A stretch of DNA of 64,000 nucleotides, from positions 1 through 64,000 of the forward strand of contig MPMZ01000009.1 in the NCBI GenBank assembly GCA_002238765.1. The letters run 5' to 3'. Positions 7,919-17,032 of the stretch are shown piece by piece; position 1 is the first letter of the stretch; the number at the start of each line of letters is the position of its first letter. The translations under genes and the position numbers were made by a program. Source of the stretch: Nitrospira sp. bin75. GTDB taxonomy: Bacteria; Nitrospirota; Nitrospiria; Nitrospirales; UBA8639. The notes below the pieces were generated by a model. That model was not told where the DNA came from. It saw only the letters and a program-made list of their open reading frames with translations, and searched no databases.

Positions 7919-9133
7919 ATGCAATTCCATGTAGCCATAGCTCGTGATTCGGGCGCAGAGCAGGCGGCGCAGGCGTTGATCACATCCGTCCGGGAGGCGT
8001 TCGGCCCGACGTCCCCTGATTTGATCTGTCTGTTTTTCTCACCGCATTACGCGAGCGCCTCGGGTGAATTGGTCGAGACGCTCCAACGGGAATTAGCCCC
8101 TCGCGTGATGGCCGGGTGCATGGGCGAAGGCGTGATCGGGCCGTTTGAGGAATACGAAAACGCATCGGTGGTGACCCTGTGGGCGGCACAATTGCCCGGC
8201 GTACGGATCGTCCCGTTTCATTTGACGTTCCATGAAAAGGAAACGCAATCCGCTGAGCACGGGTCACGGCCCGGGACAGGCCTTGAGGGATGGCCCGAGG
8301 AATTGGAATCGCTGTCGGACAGGCCGACGTTCCTGGTCTTTGCCGATCCTTTTTCCACGCCCATCGAAGACGTGTTTGAGACAATGGAGGAACGCTGCCC
8401 CGGTGCCCCTGCGATCGGGGGCGTGGCGAGCGGGGGGACGGATCTTGGTGAAAACAGGTTGGTGCTCAACGGGACTATCGTCCAGGAAGGCCTCGTTGGC
8501 GTAGCCCTGTGGGGACCGGTATGGATTCGAACGCTGGTGTCTCAGGGTTGCCAACCCATCGGGGAGCGTTACGTGGTGACCAAGGCCGAAAGAAATATCA
8601 TATATGAGCTGGGCGGCGTGCCGACCCTGGAACGGCTCCAGGAGACGCTCGAACGCTTGGGACCGGAACGGGGGAAACAGGTCGCCTTGGCGGTGCAGGT
8701 CGGCGTGGCGTTTGATGAGCAGCGCGAGCGGTTTGACCGGGGCGATTTTCTCATTCGTGGGTTGCTGGGGGCGGACCAACGATCCGGGGGCGTGGCGATT
8801 TCCGATATCGTCAAGGAGGGGCAGACGATTCAATTTCACGTGAGGGACCCGAGTGCAGCCAGTGAAGATCTCAACTTATTGCTGGCCCAGGATCGCTTGG
8901 ACTACCCGCATTCGCCTCTCAAGGGTGCCCTGTTGTTCAGTTGCAACGGCCGGGGCCGGCGATTCTTCGCCGAACCGAACCATGATATTGCGGCCCTCCA
9001 AAGACTGGCCGAAGGGATTCCGGTTGCGGGGTTTTTCGCCGCCGGAGAAATCGGGCCGGTGGGCGGGAAAAACTTTATCCATGGGTATACCGCGAGCGTG
9101 GCGTTATTTGCCGAGCCGTTCCCGGATCAATAG
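7919..9133 (+). CDS. FIST-domain signal-transduction protein
   Basis: A 404-residue protein with both FIST parts. The N-terminal sensory half contains VMAGCMGEGVIGPFEEYEN. The C-terminal half carries LLFSCNGRGRRFF, PVAGFFAAGEIGPVGGKNF and HGYTASVALF, which are the hallmark FIST_C motifs. FIST domains are thought to bind small ligands such as amino acids, and are often coupled to kinases or cyclases; here the protein is stand-alone. The ATG at 7919 was chosen because GAAGG precedes it; an in-frame TTG lies at 7901. It is divergent from the AAA+ gene and there is no obvious partner downstream. Confidence 0.85.
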   Translation: MQFHVAIARDSGAEQAAQALITSVREAFGPTSPDLICLFFSPHYASASGELVETLQRELAPRVMAGCMGEGVIGPFEEYENASVVTLWAAQLPGVRIVPFHLTFHEKETQSAEHGSRPGTGLEGWPEELESLSDRPTFLVFADPFSTPIEDVFETMEERCPGAPAIGGVASGGTDLGENRLVLNGTIVQEGLVGVALWGPVWIRTLVSQGCQPIGERYVVTKAERNIIYELGGVPTLERLQETLERLGPERGKQVALAVQVGVAFDEQRERFDRGDFLIRGLLGADQRSGGVAISDIVKEGQTIQFHVRDPSAASEDLNLLLAQDRLDYPHSPLKGALLFSCNGRGRRFFAEPNHDIAALQRLAEGIPVAGFFAAGEIGPVGGKNFIHGYTASVALFAEPFPDQ

Positions 9134-9647
9134 AGTGGTATGAATACTCCCCTCTGTCATCCCTGTATGTGTTCAGTCATTCGTTGACAGACTGAGGAAC
9201 TGCCCACAAAGTGGGAACCAGAAAGAAGGGCTCTTTTTTCCCTCCCCTTTGTAAGGGGAGGCCAGGTGGGGTAGAGCCACGCGTCCATGGGGCATAGGGT
9301 TGCGCTGTTCCTGCCACATTTTCTACCTCCCCTTGCCCCTCCTTACAAAGGAGGGGGACTGAGGCACAGAAGAAGACCGCGGAACGTGTCAATGAATGAC
9401 TGAACATTTACAATTCCCGACTCCCCCTCCTGTCATTCTCGACATTATTAATCGAGAATCCAGTGTCTTTCTCCTTTCAACGAAGGGAAAAACAAAGACG
9501 CTGGATCCCTATAAATCGTCTGGATCCCCGATCAAGTCGGGGACAAGCGTCAAGGATGACAGATTAGAGAGAGGTTTCCATTTCATCCCTTGGGGTGCAG
9601 GCTTCAGCAAAGTGTATCCATCAGCGAAACGAAAGGAACGAAAGCAT
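9134..9647. other. Repeat-filled spacer
   Basis: It contains the MITE-like repeat (9168-9406) and, at 9430-9560, two head-to-head TCATTCTCGAC...GAGAATCCAGTGTC and CTGGATCCC...GATCAAGTCGGGGAC units of the kind found at 840-900, 1170-1210 and 56100-56430. No gene is supported before the FKBP start. Confidence 0.6.
9168..9406. mobile_element. MITE-like repeat, copy 1
   Basis: The ~240-bp unit is bounded by inverted repeats TGTTCAGTCATTCGTTGACA (from 9170) and TGTCAATGAATGACTGAACA (9387-9406). Its inside carries CCTCCCCTTTGTAAGGGGAGG and CTCCTTACAAAGGAGG hairpins. It matches 56448-56702 in inverted orientation almost throughout. No ORF encodes a transposase, so it would move only in trans. Confidence 0.75.
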
Positions 9648-10085
9648 ATGCCGTTCAAAAACATCAGGACATGGGTAGGGGTCATCGTGGTGAGTGGAGT
9701 GTTTTGTCTGCAAGGGCCGGGAACGGTTCTCGGAGCCGAACCCGAACCCGTCAAGACGTCGTCCGGGCTGCAATACGTGGACCTGGTGACGGGTGATGGC
9801 CGGGAGGCTCACGTGGGGGAAACCGCGATCGTCCATTATACGGGGTGGCTGGAAGATGGCACGAAGTTCGATAGTTCGGTGGACCGCGGGGACCCGTTTT
9901 CATTTCGATTGGGTGCCGGTCACGTCATCAAAGGCTGGGATGAAGGGGTCGTGGGCATGCGAATCGGCACGAAGCGCAAGTTGACCATTCCGCCTCATCT
10001 CGGATACGGCAGTCGGGGCGCGGGTCGCATCATTCCTCCGAACGCCACGCTGATTTTTGAAGTGGAACTTCTGGATCTCCGGTAA
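9648..10085 (+). CDS. FKBP-type peptidyl-prolyl cis-trans isomerase, periplasmic
   Basis: A 145-residue protein. A signal peptide ([22 protein letters not shown], split before EPEP) is followed by one FKBP domain of about 110 residues. Family motifs are [57 protein letters not shown] and [14 protein letters not shown]. Tyr, Phe, Asp, Trp and Tyr of the binding pocket are all present. It should speed proline isomerisation in exported proteins. The ATG at 9648 has GAAAGGA upstream. It is followed closely by gcvT, but a functional link is not expected. Confidence 0.92.
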   Translation: MPFKNIRTWVGVIVVSGVFCLQGPGTVLGAEPEPVKTSSGLQYVDLVTGDGREAHVGETAIVHYTGWLEDGTKFDSSVDRGDPFSFRLGAGHVIKGWDEGVVGMRIGTKRKLTIPPHLGYGSRGAGRIIPPNATLIFEVELLDLR

Positions 10086-10153
10086 GGAATCGTTTTGTTT
10101 GCCTCTTCGCGTGGCAGCCCTATGACCTGCCCGACATCCGATTGCTCTCGTTC

Positions 10154-11257
10154 ATGAAACAGACTGCACTGCATGAGGCCCACGTGGCCCGGAAAGCCAA
10201 AATCGTGGATTTTGCCGGCTGGGCCATGCCTCTCCAGTATTCAGGGGTCCTCGATGAGTATCATACGGTCCGCACCACGGCCGGGTTGTTTGACGTGAGT
10301 CACATGGGGCGACTTCACGTCGAAGGCCGCGGGGCCTTGCCGTTCCTTCAGCGGGTGACCACCAACGACGTGCAACGGGTCGAGCCGATGGGTTCTCAGT
10401 ACTCGATGATCTGCACCCCTGACGGGGGCGTCAAAGACGATATTTTCCTGTACCGGTTGGGTGCGGAGGAGTTTCTGCTGTGTGTGAATGCGTCGAATCT
10501 CGACAAGATCAGAAGCTGGCTGTTCCAACAGCAGGGTGAGGAACAGGAGAGTTTTCGCATCGAGGATCGATCGGAAGATCTGGCCCAACTGGCTCTGCAA
10601 GGGCCCGCTTCCAAGTCGGTGTTACAGGCGCATGTGAAATCAACACTCGATGAACTGAAGCCGAGACAATGTCTGCAAGAGACGGTCGATGGCGTCGAAT
10701 GTCTGATTTCGCGTACCGGCTATACCGGAGAGCTTGGATATGAATTGTACGTGCCGGCGACGCAGGTTCCCCACGTGTGGGATCGACTGATGCAGGACGA
10801 GGAAGCGTTCGGCCTGAAACCCGCCGGGTTGGGCGCGCGGGATTTGCTGCGGCTCGACATGGGGTATTTATTATACGGCAACGACCTGACCGAAGCAGTC
10901 ACCCCGATCGAGGCCAACGCCAAATGGGTCGTGAGCTTTGCCAAGGGCGCCTTCATCGGCGAGCCCGTCCTCAAACAACAACTGCAAGAGGGACCGTCAC
11001 AACGCCTGGTGGCATTCGAGTTATTGGAAAAAGCCGTGCCCCGTCATGACATGAAATTGTTTGCTCGGGACGAACCGATCGGGACGGTGACCAGCGGAAA
11101 CCTGTCGCCCATCCTGCAAAAAGGCATCGGCCTGGGGTACGTGGATCCTGACTATGCCCAGACCGGCACGGCGTTCGACGTCGAGATTCGAGGCAGGCGA
11201 GTCCCCGCCCGGGTGGTCGCCCTTCCGTTTTATAAAAAGCCCAAACCGCCGGCATGA
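10154..11257 (+). CDS. gcvT: Aminomethyltransferase (glycine cleavage T protein)
   Basis: A 367-residue protein with the full GcvT fold. It starts KQTALHEAHVARKAKIVDFAGW. It has YSGVLDEYHTVRTTAGLFDVSHMG, the folate-binding segment SRTGYTGELGYELYV and the LGARDLLRLDMGYLLYGNDL block. The C-terminal barrel carries IGTVTSGNLSPILQKGIGLGYV. It transfers the methylene group from the aminomethyl-lipoyl H protein to tetrahydrofolate. The ATG at 10154 is preferred over TTG 10142. GcvP is 7 kb away on the other strand and gcvH is not in the window. Confidence 0.95.
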   Translation: MKQTALHEAHVARKAKIVDFAGWAMPLQYSGVLDEYHTVRTTAGLFDVSHMGRLHVEGRGALPFLQRVTTNDVQRVEPMGSQYSMICTPDGGVKDDIFLYRLGAEEFLLCVNASNLDKIRSWLFQQQGEEQESFRIEDRSEDLAQLALQGPASKSVLQAHVKSTLDELKPRQCLQETVDGVECLISRTGYTGELGYELYVPATQVPHVWDRLMQDEEAFGLKPAGLGARDLLRLDMGYLLYGNDLTEAVTPIEANAKWVVSFAKGAFIGEPVLKQQLQEGPSQRLVAFELLEKAVPRHDMKLFARDEPIGTVTSGNLSPILQKGIGLGYVDPDYAQTGTAFDVEIRGRRVPARVVALPFYKKPKPPA

Positions 11258-11306
11258 TCAGGCGTGAGAATCCCGCTTATTCCATGAAAGCAGGGCATGG
11301 GTCACG

Positions 11307-11834
11307 ATGAAGAAACCGATTTATAAGGGGAAAATCATTGATCTGTCCGTGGAGACGGTGACCCTGCCGAACGGGGCCACGGCCGACCTCGAGGTCATCA
11401 CCCATCCGGGGGCCGCGGCCGTCGTGCCGATGAAAGACGACCGGACAGTCGTCATGGTCCGGCAATATCGTCATGCCGTCGGAAGCTTCATCTATGAGAT
11501 ACCCGCAGGCAAGCTCCATCCCGGCGAAGACCCTGGGGATTGCGCGGCGCGGGAAGTGGAAGAAGAGACCGGCTACAAGGTGGGCCGGTTGGAGCCGATC
11601 CTGAGCTTCTTGACCACGCCGGGCTTTACCAACGAAATCATTCACATTTTCGTGGGGATGGAACTCTCTCCGGGCACGCAAAACCTGGGAGTGGATGAAG
11701 TCCTGGAGATCGTTGAAATGCCGCTTGCCCAAGCCATGGCTCGTATCGAGGATGGCACCATCCAGGATGCCAAGACCATCATCGGTCTGCAGGCGGTTTG
11801 TCTCAAGATGAAGAACGAGACAGGTTTTTCATAA
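11307..11834 (+). CDS. Nudix hydrolase, ADP-ribose pyrophosphatase type
   Basis: A 175-residue protein with a complete Nudix box, GKLHPGEDPGDCAAREVEEE followed by TGY, at about residues 69-91 (pattern Gx5Ex7REUxEExGU). The N-terminal strands (VTLPNGATADLEVITHPGA, VVMVRQYRHAVGSFIYEIPA) match ADP-ribose pyrophosphatases of the NudF type. It likely hydrolyses ADP-ribose or a related nucleoside diphosphate sugar. It lies 49 bp after gcvT and may be cotranscribed with it. Confidence 0.88.
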   Translation: MKKPIYKGKIIDLSVETVTLPNGATADLEVITHPGAAAVVPMKDDRTVVMVRQYRHAVGSFIYEIPAGKLHPGEDPGDCAAREVEEETGYKVGRLEPILSFLTTPGFTNEIIHIFVGMELSPGTQNLGVDEVLEIVEMPLAQAMARIEDGTIQDAKTIIGLQAVCLKMKNETGFS

Positions 11835-11888
11835 GCGTCTCTTGCATCATTATTGACCACAAAGCATGACCCTTGTAAACTGACACCC

Positions 11889-12116
11889 ATGACTTATCGC
11901 GAACGCATCACGATGGAACCGGGAAAACGAGGGGGGAAACCTTGTATTCGAGGCTTCCGGATCACCGTCTATGACGTACTCGAATATCTTGCTGCCGGCA
12001 TGACCGAGCAAGAAATCCTCGCCGATTTTCCTGATCTGGAGCCTGAAGATATCAAAGCCTGCCTGGCCTTTGCTGCCGACCGAGAACGGAAATTCGTGTC
12101 GGTGCCTCCCGAGTGA
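11889..12116 (+). CDS. DUF433 antitoxin
   Basis: A 75-residue protein. It shows the DUF433 pattern: ITMEPGKRGGKPCIRGFRITVYDVLEYLAAGMTEQEI is split as a strand GKPCIRG followed by a wHTH (LAAGMTEQEILADFPDLEPEDIKACL). DUF433 proteins are the usual antitoxin partner of DUF5615 PIN-like toxins. The stop overlaps the start of the next gene by 4 nt (GTGA), which suggests translational coupling. ATG 11889 was chosen because homologues start with a short MxYxxRI segment. Confidence 0.9.
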   Translation: MTYRERITMEPGKRGGKPCIRGFRITVYDVLEYLAAGMTEQEILADFPDLEPEDIKACLAFAADRERKFVSVPPE

Positions 12117-12445
12117 AACTCCTCTTTGACGAAAATCTCTCACCGCGTCTTGTCGGTCTTCTTGCGACCACCTTTCCTGGCTCCACCCATGTCCGCGATG
12201 TAGGTCTAGCTCAAGCTGACGACGATGCTGTCTGGTCCTATGCCAAAAACAATGGACTTGTCATCGTCACCAAAGATGCGGATTTTCGCCAAATGAGTTT
12301 TGTGTCAGGTTTTCCTCCTAAAGTGATTTGGATCCAAAGCGGAAATTGCACCACTATGGATGTCATGACCCTCGTTCAAAGTCATCATTCTGATCTGCAT
12401 GATTTCGAGAGCAATACGGAGGCGGCTTTTCTTGAATTGGGATAA
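12113..12445 (+). CDS. DUF5615 PIN-like toxin
   Basis: A 110-residue protein starting at GTG. It has the Mut7-C/DUF5615 PIN-like signature: LLFDENLSPRL at the start (the acidic DEN), HVRDVGLAQADDDAVWSYAK in the middle, and LVIVTKDADFRQMSF (the KDxDF metal-site motif). PIN-like enzymes cut RNA. With the overlapping DUF433 gene it forms a type II toxin-antitoxin module. No obvious damage is visible, so the pair looks intact. Confidence 0.9.
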   Translation: MKLLFDENLSPRLVGLLATTFPGSTHVRDVGLAQADDDAVWSYAKNNGLVIVTKDADFRQMSFVSGFPPKVIWIQSGNCTTMDVMTLVQSHHSDLHDFESNTEAAFLELG

Positions 12446-12541
12446 AGTCTGCGTCCCAGGCTTTGCAAGCCCGACCTTCGAGCATTGAGAGAACGCCTTC
12501 CCCGTGCAGGCAGGTATATCGTATCCGACGCTCCGGAACCC

Positions 12542-13540
12542 CTACCCTAACAGAAACCCCTCTTTTAACGGGTCATCCGGATCGATCATGAATTCGTGAC
12601 GACCCGTGACCCAGGCGCAGCCCTCGACTTCCGGAATGATTGCCGGGCGGGACTCCAGTTGCGTCTCCTCCACGATTTTTCCTCCGAACGACGTACCCAG
12701 AATACTTTCAAACCGGAGGGATTGTCCTACCCCCAAGTCTCCTTTGGTGTGGAGGAGCGCCAGGTGGGCGCTGACTCCGGTTCCCGTCGGCGAGCGATCC
12801 AACGCGCCATCGGCAAAGATACACGTATGCCGGATGTCCCCCGAGGGCGTGTGCGGAGGGCCGACGAAGATCGTGCCGTAGAGGTAGCCGAGTTCCGGTT
12901 CCGTGGGGTGGGCTATGGTGCGTTCGGCCATGATGGCCTGTTTGATGGCGAGGCCCAGGGCCTGGAGTTGCGGCGCGTGTTTGGGTTCGAGCGTGAGACC
13001 CAGCGTTTCCGCCCGGCAAAAGGCATAGAATGCCCCGCCAAAGGCGACATCATACTGAACCGCGCCGATGCCCGGCACCCGGAGGATCTGCTCCACGTCG
13101 AGGACAAAGGACGGCACGTTGAGAAACGCGACGCTGCGGACCTTGCCTTCGTCGAGGGAAGCCCTTGCCGTCACCAAGCCGCTGGGAGTCTCGAACCGGA
13201 TCGTGGTGGTCGGGCCGGAAGCCGGAAACAACCCCTGTTCCAGCATGACCGTCGCGAGCCCGATGATCCCGTGCCCGCACATCGTGCTGTAGCCTTCATT
13301 ATGAAAAAACAGCACGCCGGCATCGGCCTGCGGGTCTGCGGGGGTGACCAACAGGCACCCGTACATGTCGTGGTGGCCTCGCGGTTCCCACATGAGCGCC
13401 GTGCGAAGATGGTCCAGGTGCGTCCGGCAATACCGGCGTTTTTCCAGGATGGTGGAACCGGCAGGTTCGGGGAATCCCCCCGTCACCACGCGAAGCACTT
13501 CGCCGGCAACGTGACAGTCAATGGTGGTGATGGCGTGCAT
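12542..13540 (-). CDS. Proline racemase-family protein, probable trans-3-hydroxy-L-proline dehydratase
   Basis: A 332-residue protein. It has the family opening TIDCHVAGEVLRVVTGG, the first catalytic cysteine in YSTMCGHGIIGL (C88) and the second active-site block LDRSPTGTGVSAHL (T252). In proline racemase and hydroxyproline epimerase the second position is Cys. A Thr there is the known mark of trans-3-hydroxy-L-proline dehydratase (EC 4.2.1.77), which gives delta1-pyrroline-2-carboxylate. The ATG at 13540 is preferred because the family begins HAITTIDCH; a longer frame begins at 13606. It follows a 2OG-Fe(II) oxygenase gene on the same strand by 72 bp, which may supply hydroxylated proline; that link is inference. 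Confidence 0.85.
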   Translation of the reverse strand: MHAITTIDCHVAGEVLRVVTGGFPEPAGSTILEKRRYCRTHLDHLRTALMWEPRGHHDMYGCLLVTPADPQADAGVLFFHNEGYSTMCGHGIIGLATVMLEQGLFPASGPTTTIRFETPSGLVTARASLDEGKVRSVAFLNVPSFVLDVEQILRVPGIGAVQYDVAFGGAFYAFCRAETLGLTLEPKHAPQLQALGLAIKQAIMAERTIAHPTEPELGYLYGTIFVGPPHTPSGDIRHTCIFADGALDRSPTGTGVSAHLALLHTKGDLGVGQSLRFESILGTSFGGKIVEETQLESRPAIIPEVEGCAWVTGRHEFMIDPDDPLKEGFLLG

Positions 13541-13612
13541 GGGTGGGGCTGGGAGAAACGTGAGTCCCGACCCTGCTATGACGATGAGCAGCCCGGGGAA
13601 AATCAACCCTCG

Positions 13613-14269
13613 TCAGGTGAAGTGTTCCGTCATGAACCAGCCGGCGATGGAAAGACGTTTGTGCTCGCCAGCCAGCGTATCCACCCGGCACACGCGATGG
13701 AACCGGGGTACGGCAAAGAGGGCGAGCGATCCCGGTTCCGGGGCGATGCATTGCGCGACTTCCAGTACACGGTTCCCGCGTGAGTCTTTCCTGTCATGAT
13801 AGAGGATGAGTTCCCCGCCCCAGTCGGTGTTCCATTCGGAGTGGAAGTAGGTCACCAGGGCCAGCCGCCGGAGAGGCGGTGGCCGGTCACGGTTGGCGGC
13901 GTAGGCTTCATCCGTATCGTCATGCGTCGGCAGACAGTCTCCGGCGCCGTAGGAATAGTAATTGAAATTCACGTGCCGTTGTCTGATGTTGGGAAAGGAT
14001 TCCATGTAAGCCGCAATGCACGGCAGTGACAATTTCTCGAGAAAGAGTTGCCGCTCGCGAGGACCGATGTCGGCCTTCAGCCAATTGCCTGACTGGGGGA
14101 AGGCCCGTGACACCGCGGGCATGTCGCGCAGGCCCGTCCACGTCGAATGCGTCATCCCCGCCCGAAAGGTTTCCATTTCCTGTTCGGTCCAAAAATTGTC
14201 CAGCACCAGCACCGGGTCTTTCCGAAACGAGAATTTCTTGGGATTGAATTGATGAAACGGCGCTTTCAT
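13613..14269 (-). CDS. 2OG-Fe(II) oxygenase (prolyl-hydroxylase-like)
   Basis: A 218-residue protein with the double-stranded beta-helix residues in order. The iron ligands are H116 and D118 in THDDTDEAY and H191 in RFHRVCRV, with R205 (KRLSIAGWF) to hold 2-oxoglutarate. The GGELILYHD strand is typical of the 2OG-FeII_Oxy family. The enzyme would couple decarboxylation of 2-oxoglutarate to hydroxylation of a substrate, perhaps a free amino acid or a peptide prolyl residue. It lies between a TPP decarboxylase gene (79 bp upstream) and the hydroxyproline dehydratase gene. Substrate is not provable from sequence. Confidence 0.8.
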   Translation of the reverse strand: MKAPFHQFNPKKFSFRKDPVLVLDNFWTEQEMETFRAGMTHSTWTGLRDMPAVSRAFPQSGNWLKADIGPRERQLFLEKLSLPCIAAYMESFPNIRQRHVNFNYYSYGAGDCLPTHDDTDEAYAANRDRPPPLRRLALVTYFHSEWNTDWGGELILYHDRKDSRGNRVLEVAQCIAPEPGSLALFAVPRFHRVCRVDTLAGEHKRLSIAGWFMTEHFT

Positions 14270-14347
14270 GAACGAACCTCACATGGGCGTGACGCCTGGG
14301 GCAACAACCGGTGTTCGTCGAAGGGTAAGGGAACGGGAGGGGAAGGG

Positions 14348-16012
14348 TCAAGAAGGCGGGGGGCTTTGCTCAGACAGGCGTTTGGCCAATCGACGCGCCA
14401 CACGGGTCATCGCGGTGGAGCGGTCCTTTGGGTCGAGGATCACGTTGAGGACGTGCAGGTGTTCGGAATCCGCCATGGCCGAATCCATGACCTTCACAAA
14501 ACTCCCGAACGTCTCGACCCGGTGCCCGATGCCCCCGCCGAGCAACGTGCAGATTTCGTCATAGCGCCATTCATACACGTCGTTAAACGGACCTTCCAGA
14601 ATTTCCCGTTCGGTGGAATAGCCGCGGTTATTGAGAATGATGACGATGGGTGCTTGCCGGTGCCGGAGACAGGTCGCGAGTTCGGTCCCGGTCATCTGAA
14701 ACGCGCCGTCGCCGACCAGGACCAGGGGTCTGAGGGACGGGTCGGCGAATCCTGCGCCGAGCGCGGCGGGGACGCTGAACCCCATGGACGTATAATAGGC
14801 CGGGGAAAGAAACTCGGCGCCTTTCCGCACGTGCAGGTCCGCGGAGGCGAAGAGCGATTCACCCACGTCGGCGATCACCACGGTCTGCTCGTTCAGCAGC
14901 CCGTCCAGGTAGCCGAACATGTTGTGCAGGGTGACGGGCGTCTCCGGCGACGGGGCTTCAAACGTGCCGCGGTTCCGGGTGGGCAGGGGACGGGGCAGAA
15001 ACGAGGGCAAGGGGGCCGTCGAAAGCGCCCGGATGAAGTCCTCGAATCGAACGCCCGTGTAGCAGTGGTGCTTGATGGCAATCGAATCGGCCGTGGCATG
15101 GATCGTCTGCCCGGCGGCCAGGAGCGTGGGATGGACCGTGACGTCTTCAACGTCGGTCAGGAGCGACCCCAACGTCAGCAGGCAATCGGCTTGATCCACG
15201 AATTCCAGGATTTCGTCGCGACCCACGAGACCGCCGTACACGCCGATGTACAAGGGATGATCCTCCCGAATGACCGATTTGCCGAGCAACGTGGTGGCCA
15301 CGGGGACGTTCATGCGTTCCACCAGCGCCGTGAGTTCGTTCTGGAGCCCGAACCGGTAGATTTCTGCGCCGGCCAGAATCACCGGCCGTTCCGAGCTTGA
15401 AAGAATGGCGCGCACTTCGGCGACGGCTTCCTTCAATGCGATGGGATCGCTTTCACCGGTCGTCGTCGGCGGCGTGGGGGAAGAAACCCGGACCGGGGCG
15501 AAGACCATGTCCCGGGGGATTTCCAGGTAGATCGGCCGTTTGTATTTCAGTAAGGCGGTCAGGGCGCGGTCGATCTCCCGTTCGGCCGTCAGGGGATCGT
15601 CCAGGATCACGGACGCCACGGTGACCTTGTCGAACACGTCGCGTTGAGTGAAAAAATCCCGGACCATGTGATGGAGAAAGGGCGTGGTCAGCCGTTCCTT
15701 CAGCCCCGGGGAACCCGACAGGAGCACGACCGGCGACCGCTCCGCGTACGCGCAGGCAATGGCGTTGACGATGTTCAGTCCGCCCACGCAATAGGTGACA
15801 CAGGCCCCGCCGATGCCGTGGAGCCGCGCATAGGCATCCGCGGCAAACCCGGCGCAATCCTCCCGGGTGGTCCCGACGTGCTCGATGGGCGATTCCTCGA
15901 TGAGCTGAAAGAGCGAGAGGACGTAGTCGCCCGGAATGCCAAAAATATGCTTCAGCCCGAGCTGGTGCAGGCGATCCAGAACCAGGGATCCGATGGTGTG
16001 AGTCGTGCTCAT
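14348..16012 (-). CDS. Thiamine pyrophosphate-dependent 2-oxo acid decarboxylase (pyruvate/indolepyruvate type)
   Basis: A 554-residue protein with three TPP-enzyme domains. Key residues visible are E51 in TTREDCAGFAADAYAR, the HH pair H114-H115 in PFLHHMVRDF (typical of pyruvate and indolepyruvate decarboxylases), and the C-terminal TPP/Mg motif GDGAFQMTGTELATCLRHRQ with IILNN at its end. It should decarboxylate pyruvate, phenylpyruvate or indolepyruvate to an aldehyde. The ATG at 16012 begins MSTTHTIGSLVLDRL, the normal start. The gene heads a possible three-gene unit with the oxygenase and the dehydratase; the common pathway, if any, is unknown. Confidence 0.88.
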   Translation of the reverse strand: MSTTHTIGSLVLDRLHQLGLKHIFGIPGDYVLSLFQLIEESPIEHVGTTREDCAGFAADAYARLHGIGGACVTYCVGGLNIVNAIACAYAERSPVVLLSGSPGLKERLTTPFLHHMVRDFFTQRDVFDKVTVASVILDDPLTAEREIDRALTALLKYKRPIYLEIPRDMVFAPVRVSSPTPPTTTGESDPIALKEAVAEVRAILSSSERPVILAGAEIYRFGLQNELTALVERMNVPVATTLLGKSVIREDHPLYIGVYGGLVGRDEILEFVDQADCLLTLGSLLTDVEDVTVHPTLLAAGQTIHATADSIAIKHHCYTGVRFEDFIRALSTAPLPSFLPRPLPTRNRGTFEAPSPETPVTLHNMFGYLDGLLNEQTVVIADVGESLFASADLHVRKGAEFLSPAYYTSMGFSVPAALGAGFADPSLRPLVLVGDGAFQMTGTELATCLRHRQAPIVIILNNRGYSTEREILEGPFNDVYEWRYDEICTLLGGGIGHRVETFGSFVKVMDSAMADSEHLHVLNVILDPKDRSTAMTRVARRLAKRLSEQSPPPS

Positions 16013-16118
16013 TCTCTATTGATTATAACATGGCAAATAAGTATGTTGAGCAAAACTTCGGCTCGCGTCATTGGTGGGGCATGCTTTCTATATTTTTTTC
16101 AGCGAGGAGGAAATAAAA

Positions 16119-17000
16119 ATGCGAACTGATACCTCATGGATGGTCGTTTTCCACGAGCCGGCGCTGCTGCTTGGCTTGCGGCGTTTCACGGGCGCGACGA
16201 AAGTCGTGCCGGCGGCACTCGCGTTGTTGCTCATGTCCTTCGGAACGAGTGTCTACGCCGCCGAGGGGCCTTACGTCGCGATCGGGGGAGGGGTCAACGT
16301 CCTGAACGATGCCGACGTCACGGCACAGTACGCCAATCCCCTGTTTACCCCGCTCGATGCCAAAGCCAGTACCGATACCGGGTATAAGGTGAAAGGCGCG
16401 GTCGGTTGGGCCTTTGCCAACGGCTTTCGCGTCGAAGGCGAGCTCAGTTACCGGAAGCACAATCTGGACGAAATGAATGTCAGAAGTCCGGGGGCCTTTG
16501 TCCTTAACGCGTATGACGCTTGGGCAAGAGCCAATGGTCGACCTGAGGGACGAGATGCCTACCTTGCGGCCGCTGGAGCAAGCCCGGCGCTGAAAAATCA
16601 ATTGGAACAGGCAACTATCCAAGCAAGCCCCCACCCCCTCACCGGCGATTTTCAGGCACTGACCTTCAAGGCCAATGCTTTTTATGACATCGATCTGGGT
16701 TTCGCGTGGAAACCTTACGTCGGTGGCGGCATTGGGGTGACGAAGATTTCTGTGGATGTGAACTCGACAACCACAGGCACAAGGCTTGTCGACGATAATG
16801 CTACCGTGTTCTCTTATCAGGTGGGTGGCGGCGTTGGTTACGAGTTCCCCTTGCCGGAAGACCGCTCGATCACCCTTAGCCTGGACTACCGATACTTCGA
16901 TGCCGGTAAGCCGACCTTCACGGGGTATACAAGCGGACTGGATTTTGACGCCAGCATATCCGGAAATTATGTGGGTGTCGGGCTTCGGTACGGGTTTTAA
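16119..17000 (+). CDS. Outer-membrane beta-barrel protein
   Basis: A 293-residue protein. A long N-terminal region (about 45 residues) ends in the signal peptide VVPAALALLLMSFGTSVYA, cut before AEGPYVAIGGG. The mature part has alternating strands with aromatic girdles (YVAIGGGVNVL, GYKVKGAVGWAFANGFRVEG, KPYVGGGIGVTKI, YQVGGGVGYEF, ITLSLDYRYF) and ends with YVGVGLRYGF, a C-terminal Phe as in Gram-negative porins. It resembles OmpA-like/OprF-like 8-strand barrels. An excellent GAGGAGG lies upstream of ATG 16119. A signal peptide preceded by about 27 residues is unusual, so a later start is possible. Confidence 0.85.
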   Translation: MRTDTSWMVVFHEPALLLGLRRFTGATKVVPAALALLLMSFGTSVYAAEGPYVAIGGGVNVLNDADVTAQYANPLFTPLDAKASTDTGYKVKGAVGWAFANGFRVEGELSYRKHNLDEMNVRSPGAFVLNAYDAWARANGRPEGRDAYLAAAGASPALKNQLEQATIQASPHPLTGDFQALTFKANAFYDIDLGFAWKPYVGGGIGVTKISVDVNSTTTGTRLVDDNATVFSYQVGGGVGYEFPLPEDRSITLSLDYRYFDAGKPTFTGYTSGLDFDASISGNYVGVGLRYGF

Positions 17001-17032
17001 AACTACACTACTTGAGGCACCGGGCGGCATGT

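Noticed and set aside
12596-13783. 395-residue plus-strand ORF opposite the dehydratase and oxygenase genes
   Set aside because: It is the shadow of two well-supported minus-strand genes and has a composition unlike any protein family.
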